Both the position numbers and the translations under genes were made by a program. A DNA stretch of 64,000 bases. Origin: Micromonospora ureilytica. Lineage in GTDB: Bacteria > Actinomycetota > Actinomycetes > Mycobacteriales > Micromonosporaceae. Each line of letters begins with the position of its first letter. Position 1 is the first letter of the stretch. The notes under the pieces were generated by a model, which made no database searches, had not been told where the DNA came from, and was given only the letters and a program-made list of their open reading frames with translations. Positions 59,245-64,000 of this stretch are shown piece after piece. Location of the stretch: NCBI RefSeq assembly GCF_015751765.1, contig NZ_JADOTX010000001.1, forward strand, positions 3,658,001 through 3,722,000, read 5' to 3'.

Positions 59245-60241
59245 GGCGTGCTTCCTCGATCAGCTGCTCGCCCCGCTCCCCAACACTCTGCGCGTCGACG
59301 GCCAGGTCGGGGGCGTCCTGTGGCTGGGGGACGCAGAGCCAGAGCGCCTGGGGTCGGACCTCCGCCCGCAGCTGCCGGCCCGGGGAGATCAGGTCGCCGT
59401 CCAACTCCCGGGGCTGCGCCCGGTTGCTGGTGACCACGACGCGCCGCCCCCGGAACACCTCCATCTGTGGCACCTGGCCGCTGCGGCGGATCACCGCCCA
59501 GCCGAGCGCGAGCCAGTGCCGCAGGTTGCGTGGGGTGAGCACTGCGACGTCGAGCCAGCCGTCGTCCGGCTCGGCCTCGGTCAGCAGGGTCACGCCGCCC
59601 TGCAGCCGGCCGACGTTGGCGATCAGGACCGAACGGGCCCGGCGGCGCAACGGCGGGCGGTCGTCGACGCGGATCTGCACCCGCATCGGCCGGTCCCGTA
59701 GGTGACGGGCGGCACCCACCACGTACGCAGGCCAGCCGATGCGGGCCTTGGTGGTCTCGTTTGTGGCTTCGAGCATCTGGGCGTCGAAGCCCATGCCGGC
59801 CATCACTGTGAAGTATCGATCCTCGACGGCGCCGACATCGAGCAGCCGTCGGCCGCGTTCGACGGCGACCTGCAGCCCGGCGGCCAGGTCGGTGGAGAGC
59901 CCCAGGTTGGCGGCGAGCAGGTTGCCGGTGCCCTGCGGCAGCACGGCGAGGGCCACGTCGGTGCCGACCAGCCCGCTGACGCAGGACATCACGGTGCCGT
60001 CGCCCCCGCAGGCGAAGACCAGGTCGACGCCGGCCTTGACGGCCTGCTCGGTCTGACCGCGACCCGGGTCGTCGACTGTCGTCTCGTACCACTGCGGGGC
60101 GGGCCAGCCGGCCGCGGTCAGGGCGTCGTCGACGGTACGGCGCAACTCGTCGAGATCGTCGATCTTGACCGGGTTGACCACCACGGCGGAGCGCAACCCG
60201 CCGTCACCGCCCGAGGGCCGCCTGTCCTGTCCAGCATCCAC
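59237..60241 (-). CDS. Diacylglycerol-kinase-family lipid kinase
   Basis: This is about 334 residues from GTG 60241. SAVVVNPVKIDDLDELRRTV is the strand 1 region, LVFACGGDGTVMSC the GGDGT nucleotide-binding motif, VLPQGTGNLLAANL the next conserved block, and FTVMAGMGFDAQML the start of the second domain. These enzymes phosphorylate diacylglycerol, sphingoid bases or similar lipids. Its stop overlaps the BrkB start. With PAP2 phosphatase downstream, kinase and phosphatase of the same lipid pool may be co-expressed. Confidence 0.9.
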   Translation of the reverse strand: MDAGQDRRPSGGDGGLRSAVVVNPVKIDDLDELRRTVDDALTAAGWPAPQWYETTVDDPGRGQTEQAVKAGVDLVFACGGDGTVMSCVSGLVGTDVALAVLPQGTGNLLAANLGLSTDLAAGLQVAVERGRRLLDVGAVEDRYFTVMAGMGFDAQMLEATNETTKARIGWPAYVVGAARHLRDRPMRVQIRVDDRPPLRRRARSVLIANVGRLQGGVTLLTEAEPDDGWLDVAVLTPRNLRHWLALGWAVIRRSGQVPQMEVFRGRRVVVTSNRAQPRELDGDLISPGRQLRAEVRPQALWLCVPQPQDAPDLAVDAQSVGERGEQLIEEARRE

Positions 60242-60334
60242 GGCGCCAGTGTGCAGCACCCGGACGGCTTCAGCGACCCGGCGACCGGCAGGCGTCGGAA
60301 GTGCCACAGACAGGTTTCAAGACGGCCCCACCCG

Positions 60335-60913
60335 TCAGGCCGCCGCCCGCAGCGCGAGCTCCACCCGCCGGCGCAGATCGTCGAGGTCGACACCGGACTC
60401 GGTGAGCACCAACGCCCCCAGTCCGTTCCCCTCGCGGAGCACTCCGAGCAGGATGTGCTCGGTGCCGATGTGGCGGTGGCGCAGGCGCAGGGCCTCCCGC
60501 AGGGACAACTCCAGCGCCTTCTTCGAGCGGGGCGAGAACGGGCCGCCGAGGTAGCGCTTACGCCCCCAGCGGCGGCGCGGCGCCGGGACCGCCTCCCGTA
60601 GCGCGTCCGGGCCGAAGGACTGCTCGATGCGGGCCACGATCGCGGCCAGGTCGATGCCGATCTCCCGCAGGGCCGCCGCGTCCGCGTCGCCGAGGCCGGC
60701 GCCGCCGCTGGCGGTGTGCCGGCGGACGCGTTCGCGCAGGTCGTCGGCGCGTACCCCCGCGTCGGCGAGCACGCGGCTGGCCAGCCCGGCGTCGTCGGCG
60801 AGCAGGGCGAGCAGCAGGTGCTCGGTGCCGACCGGCCGCTGGCCCTCGACCCGCGCCTCCTCCAGCGCCCGGCGCACCACGTCGCGCGCCCGGTCGGTGA
60901 ACCGTTCGAACAT
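60335..60913 (-). CDS. Clp N-domain protein without ATPase
   Basis: The product is 192 residues starting at ATG 60913, sharing its A with the TGA of the HTH gene. It contains two Clp-N repeats: MFERFTDRARDVVRRALEEARV, PVGTEHLLLALLADDAGLASRVL, and then SPRSKKALELSLREALRLRHRHIGTEHILLGVLREGNGLG. This is the ClpC/ClpA substrate- or adaptor-binding domain, but no AAA module follows. Stand-alone Clp-N proteins may act as adaptors or decoys for ClpC. Overlap with the HTH gene shows they work together. Confidence 0.9.
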   Translation of the reverse strand: MFERFTDRARDVVRRALEEARVEGQRPVGTEHLLLALLADDAGLASRVLADAGVRADDLRERVRRHTASGGAGLGDADAAALREIGIDLAAIVARIEQSFGPDALREAVPAPRRRWGRKRYLGGPFSPRSKKALELSLREALRLRHRHIGTEHILLGVLREGNGLGALVLTESGVDLDDLRRRVELALRAAA

Positions 60914-61149
60914 CACGCCTCCCAGGATGAGTTGACCGCCGGTCGCCCGGCGTGCTTCTTGTGCACTGCCTGCCGACTGACCTCGAGCGCGTCGGCGATC
61001 TCCTGCCAGGACCAGCCCTGTCGTCGGGCGTTGTCCACCTGGACCACCTCGAGCCGCTCGAGCAGCCGGCGTAGCGCTCGGACGGCGCGCAGCCCGACCC
61101 GGGGGTCGGTGCTGCCGGCTGCCGCCGCGAGTTCTGTCGCCTGACTCAT
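60913..61149 (-). CDS. Small HTH regulator of the Clp-N operon
   Basis: This is about 78 residues from ATG 61149. A helical lead-in (LRAVRALRRLLERLEVVQVDNARR) precedes a helix-turn-helix, WSWQEIADALEVSRQAVHKKHAG. The start is chosen because the -10 box ends only 6 bases before this ATG, consistent with a leaderless mRNA. The two palindromes over the promoter are likely its own binding sites, making it an autoregulator of the HTH/Clp-N unit. The layout recurs in actinomycetes, from memory. Confidence 0.85.
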   Translation of the reverse strand: MSQATELAAAAGSTDPRVGLRAVRALRRLLERLEVVQVDNARRQGWSWQEIADALEVSRQAVHKKHAGRPAVNSSWEA

Positions 61150-61152
61150 GCC

Positions 61153-61168
61153 GTCAACATACGTTGAC
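61153..61168. promoter_or_regulatory. Operator 1 of the HTH/Clp-N operon
   Basis: GTCAACATACGTTGAC has perfect 6-bp arms around 4 bases and covers the -10 element on the minus strand. It shares its arms with operator 2 at 61181-61196. Confidence 0.85.
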
Positions 61169-61185
61169 AGCGCCTCTCGTGTCAA
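61156..61185 (-). promoter_or_regulatory. Promoter of the HTH/Clp-N operon (leaderless)
   Basis: On the minus strand TTGACA (61185-61180), an 18-bp spacer and TATGTT (61161-61156) form a good sigma-70-type promoter. The ATG at 61149 lies 6 bases past the -10 box, so transcription probably begins at the start codon. Confidence 0.7.
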
Positions 61186-61196
61186 CCCTGGTTGAC
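61181..61196. promoter_or_regulatory. Operator 2 of the HTH/Clp-N operon
   Basis: GTCAACCCTGGTTGAC has the same perfect arms as operator 1, covers the -35 element, and is centred 28 bp away. Confidence 0.85.
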
Positions 61197-61301
61197 GAGG
61201 GCCGACCGCAGCCGATCGGACCCGCCGTCGCGCTCATCCGACTACCCTCGGTCAGGGACAGCTTGGTCGTGCCGGGCGCGACGCCCGGGAGGTGATATCG
61301 G

Positions 61302-62162
61302 ATGGCCGCACCCGCCGACGCAGCGGTGCTGGTCGGCCTCGGGTCGGAACTCGACCTCCCGGTCGTCGAACAGGCCGCGCAGGAGGCGGCCGGACACGGC
61401 CGGCCACTGCACCTGCTGCACACGTTCGACTGGCGGGCGGCCTTCGCCGCGGACACCGTCGCCGCACCCCGCGACCAGGCCGAGAAGCTGATCACCCGCG
61501 CCGCCCAGCTCGCCCACCAGACCGAGCCGGGGCTGACCGTACGCGGGGAGATCGTCGAGAGCGCCATGCTGCCCACCCTCATCCGCCGCTCGGAGGGCAC
61601 CTTCCTGTTGGCCGTCGGTGACAGCGGCATGGCGGGCAGCGGCCAGTGCGTCCCGGCCGAGACGACCGCCGTGCAGTTGGCCGCACGGGCCGGCTGCCCC
61701 CTGCTGGTGGTTCGGCGTGAGCCGCCGCCGCAGGGCCCGGTGCTGGTGGGTGTCGACGGCTCCCCCAGCTCACACCTCGCCCTGCAGTGGGCCGTGGAGT
61801 GCGCGGCCCGCCGGGGCGCCCGACTGCTGGTCCTGCGGGTGGTCGAGTACGACGAGGACACCGACGCGGTCGCCGAGCAGCTCAGCGAGGCACTGGCCCG
61901 GCACACCGGCCGGCACAGCGCGGTGCCGACCGAGTGCCGAGTCGTTCGCGGTGACCCCGCCGAGGTGCTGATCGACATGTCCCGCGACGCGCAGGTGGCG
62001 CTGGTCGCCGCCCGCGGTGACGAACCGGGCCGGGCCATGCTCGGCGCGGTCGCCCAGTCCCTGCTCTACCACTCCCCGGCCCCGGTGGTCGTCGTCCGCG
62101 GCCTGGCCGAGGCGCCGCTGACCGGGCCTGGTGCCCGCCCGGCGCGGGACCAACGGCCCTGA
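61302..62162 (+). CDS. Universal stress protein, two-domain
   Basis: This 286-residue protein has its ATG preceded by GGGAGGTGATATCGG. Two Usp domains are present. The first opens AAVLVGLGSELDLPVVEQAA and the second VLVGVDGSPSSHLALQWAVECAARRG. The second has the GxxGxxxxGSVxxxxxxxSxxPVVVV-like ending (MLGAVAQSLLYHSPAPVVVVRG), degenerate at the Gly positions. These proteins bind ATP or other nucleotides and are induced by stress or hypoxia. It lies directly upstream of phosphoketolase, 65 bases away, and may be co-transcribed. Confidence 0.88.
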   Translation: MAAPADAAVLVGLGSELDLPVVEQAAQEAAGHGRPLHLLHTFDWRAAFAADTVAAPRDQAEKLITRAAQLAHQTEPGLTVRGEIVESAMLPTLIRRSEGTFLLAVGDSGMAGSGQCVPAETTAVQLAARAGCPLLVVRREPPPQGPVLVGVDGSPSSHLALQWAVECAARRGARLLVLRVVEYDEDTDAVAEQLSEALARHTGRHSAVPTECRVVRGDPAEVLIDMSRDAQVALVAARGDEPGRAMLGAVAQSLLYHSPAPVVVVRGLAEAPLTGPGARPARDQRP

Positions 62163-62227
62163 CCCCGGGGCGTCCGCAGCGGCCAGGCTGAACACCGGAC
62201 GCCCCACTCCTACCCGCGAGAGGCAGC

Positions 62228-64000
62228 ATGATGGACACCGCTCTCGACGTGCACAGCGCCCTCACCGACGACGAGCTGCGCCGACTGGACGCCTACTGGC
62301 GCGCCGCGAACTACCTCACCGTCGGGCAGATCTACCTGCTGGACAATCCGCTGCTGCGCGAGCCGCTGACCCCCGACGACATCAAGCCTCGACTGCTCGG
62401 GCACTGGGGCACCAGCCCCGGCCTCAATCTGATCTACGCCCACCTCAACCGGATGATCGTGGCGCGCGACCTCAACGCCATGCTGGTCACCGGCCCCGGC
62501 CACGGAGGCCCGGCCATCGTGGCCAACACCTGGCTGGAGGGCACCTGGTCGGAGCGCTACCACGACGTGGCGCGCGACGAGGCCGGGATGTCCCAGCTCT
62601 TCCGCCAGTTCTCCTTCCCGGGCGGCATCCCCAGCCACGTGGCGGCGGACGTGCCGGGTTCGATCCACGAGGGCGGCGAGCTGGGGTACGCGTTGAGCCA
62701 CGCCTACGGCGCCGCGTTCGACCACCCGGACCTGCTGGTGGCCTGCGTGATCGGCGACGGTGAGGCGGAGACCGGGCCGCTGGCCGGCAGCTGGCTCTCC
62801 AACGTGTTCCTCAATCCGGCGCGCGACGGCGCGGTGCTGCCCATCCTGCACCTCAACGGCTACAAGATCGCCAACCCGACCGTGCTGGCCCGGATCCCCG
62901 AGAGCGACCTGCTCGACCTCCTGCGCGGGTCGGGCTACCAGCCGTACGTGGTGGCCGGCGACGATCCCGCCCAGGTGCATCGGACCCTCGCGGCGACGCT
63001 GGACCGCGTGCTGGACGAGATCGCCGAGATCCAGCGGCGGGCCCGCTCCGGGGGCGTCGTCGAACGTCCCCGCTGGCCAATGATCATTCTGCGGACGCCG
63101 AAGGGCTGGACCGGCCCGCGTGAGGTCGACGGCACCGAGGTGGAGGGCACCTACCGCGCCCATCAGGTGCCGCTGTCGGGCGTCCGCGACAACCCGGCGC
63201 ACCTGGCCGAGTTGGAGCACTGGCTGCGCAGCTACCGGCCGGAGGAGCTGTTCGACGCGACCGGCGCGCCGGTCGACGAGCTCCTGACGTTGCCGCCGCG
63301 CGGTGACCGGCGGATGAGCGCCAACCCGGTCACCAACGGCGGCGTGGTGCTGCGCGACCTGACCCTGCCGGACTTCCGCGACTACGGCGTGGAGGTTCCC
63401 GAACCGGGTACGCCGATCGCCGGCGCGACAGGGGTGCTCGGCCCGTGGATCCGTGACGTCATCAGCGCCAACCCGCAGACGTTCCGGCTGTTCGGCCCGG
63501 ACGAGGTCGCGTCCAACCGGCTGGGCGCCGCGTTCGAGGTGACCGACCGGGTCTGGGTTGCCGCCACAGTGCCCGGCGACGACCACCTCTCCCCGGACGG
63601 GCGGGTCATGGAGGTGCTCTCCGAGCACCTGTGCCAGGGCTGGCTGGAGGGCTACCTGTTGACCGGCCGGCACGGTGTGTTCACCAGCTACGAGGCGTTC
63701 ATCCACATCGTCGACTCGATGCTCAACCAGCACGCCAAGTGGCTGAAGGTGACCCGGGCCATCCCCTGGCGGCAGCCGATCGCCTCGCTGAACTACCTGC
63801 TCTCCAGCCACGTCTGGCGGCAGGACCACAACGGCTTCTCCCACCAGGACCCGGGCTTCATCGACCACGTCGTCAACAAGAAGGCCGAGGTGGTGCGGGT
63901 CTATCTGCCACCGGACGCGAACACGCTGCTCGCCACGATGGACCACTGCCTGCGCAGCCGGCACTACATCAACGTGGTGGTGGCCGGTAAGCAGGCGGCG
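62228..64000 (+). CDS. xfp: Phosphoketolase (partial, runs off the window)
   Basis: The frame opens at ATG 62228 behind GAGAGGCAGC and remains open for 591 codons to the window end; family members are near 790-800 residues. It shows [47 protein letters not shown], the thiamine-diphosphate site [14 protein letters not shown], the second-domain [13 protein letters not shown], and [15 protein letters not shown]. It cleaves xylulose-5-phosphate and/or fructose-6-phosphate to acetyl phosphate plus an aldose phosphate. It is a strong match; only the C-terminal 200 residues are missing. Confidence 0.95.
   Translation, partial: MMDTALDVHSALTDDELRRLDAYWRAANYLTVGQIYLLDNPLLREPLTPDDIKPRLLGHWGTSPGLNLIYAHLNRMIVARDLNAMLVTGPGHGGPAIVANTWLEGTWSERYHDVARDEAGMSQLFRQFSFPGGIPSHVAADVPGSIHEGGELGYALSHAYGAAFDHPDLLVACVIGDGEAETGPLAGSWLSNVFLNPARDGAVLPILHLNGYKIANPTVLARIPESDLLDLLRGSGYQPYVVAGDDPAQVHRTLAATLDRVLDEIAEIQRRARSGGVVERPRWPMIILRTPKGWTGPREVDGTEVEGTYRAHQVPLSGVRDNPAHLAELEHWLRSYRPEELFDATGAPVDELLTLPPRGDRRMSANPVTNGGVVLRDLTLPDFRDYGVEVPEPGTPIAGATGVLGPWIRDVISANPQTFRLFGPDEVASNRLGAAFEVTDRVWVAATVPGDDHLSPDGRVMEVLSEHLCQGWLEGYLLTGRHGVFTSYEAFIHIVDSMLNQHAKWLKVTRAIPWRQPIASLNYLLSSHVWRQDHNGFSHQDPGFIDHVVNKKAEVVRVYLPPDANTLLATMDHCLRSRHYINVVVAGKQAA

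Noticed and set aside
56572..59433. 953-codon plus-strand frame opposite PAP2 and BrkB
   Set aside because: It is Gln/His/Arg-rich with no hydrophobic core, a shadow of two well-defined membrane proteins.
62210..63964. 584-codon minus-strand frame opposite phosphoketolase
   Set aside because: The plus strand encodes all phosphoketolase motifs continuously to the window end.
1..64000. CRISPR array
   Set aside because: No regularly spaced identical repeats with unique spacers were seen. The only tandem arrays are the 12-bp unit at 42060, the hexamer at 17617 and the WD40 blades.

Overview
The window is high-GC actinobacterial DNA. SsgB, Spo0M, a DUF397/Scr1-type regulator pair, DivIVA-like and HelD-like proteins, F420-dependent enzymes and TTG/GTG starts all fit a sporulating mycelial actinomycete. 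Several dispersed palindromes resemble repeats I associate with Micromonospora and its relatives; that genus placement is inference from gene content.

Left third (1 to about 20.45 kb): a gene-poor accessory region ending at a tRNA-Val(CAC) gene on the minus strand. A 17-bp piece of that tRNA recurs in direct orientation at 376-392. A 280-bp sequence next to the left copy recurs at 11840-12121, and a short motif (TCCCAA-pyrimidine-CTGCTCCC) sits about 100-120 bp inside each apparent end. I read this as two tandem integrative elements with no recognisable integrase. The first carries an AEC transporter, a secreted metalloprotease, a chimeric LtrA/RHS remnant, a small secreted protein and a 1458-residue HTH-STAND-WD40 protein. 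The second carries VOC, GNAT and phosphotransferase-like genes, methyltransferase debris, a cis-prenyltransferase, membrane proteins, a DUF808 protein and an IS5 fragment. IS256 debris lies in the first.

Middle (20.5 to 42 kb): mostly single-gene housekeeping and regulatory units: PGPGW membrane protein, SsgB, SDR, AraC and Rrf2 regulators, a VOC/MarR divergent pair with a clear operator, a TPR membrane protein, an OmpR-type two-component system beside a LolA-like exported protein, an SGNH hydrolase, a HelD-like ATPase with a structured AT-rich leader, a tandem GDPD phosphodiesterase, Spo0M, and the DUF397/XRE and DivIVA small-gene cluster.

Carbohydrate block (42 to 53 kb): DeoR regulator and GH42 beta-galactosidase on one strand, and a sugar ABC importer (binding protein and two permeases) overlapping a GH36 alpha-galactosidase on the other. 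Nearby is a secreted GH5-type beta-mannanase with a CBM2. Together they suggest extracellular mannan cleavage, galactoside import and galactose release. No ATPase subunit is encoded here.

Right end (53 to 64 kb): F420-dependent oxidoreductase and alpha/beta hydrolase; a minus-strand run of diacylglycerol-kinase-like, BrkB, tandem PAP2, endonuclease/phosphatase-like and a Leu/Arg/Trp-rich protein; a small HTH/Clp-N operon with twin palindromes over its promoter; a universal stress protein; and a phosphoketolase cut by the window end.
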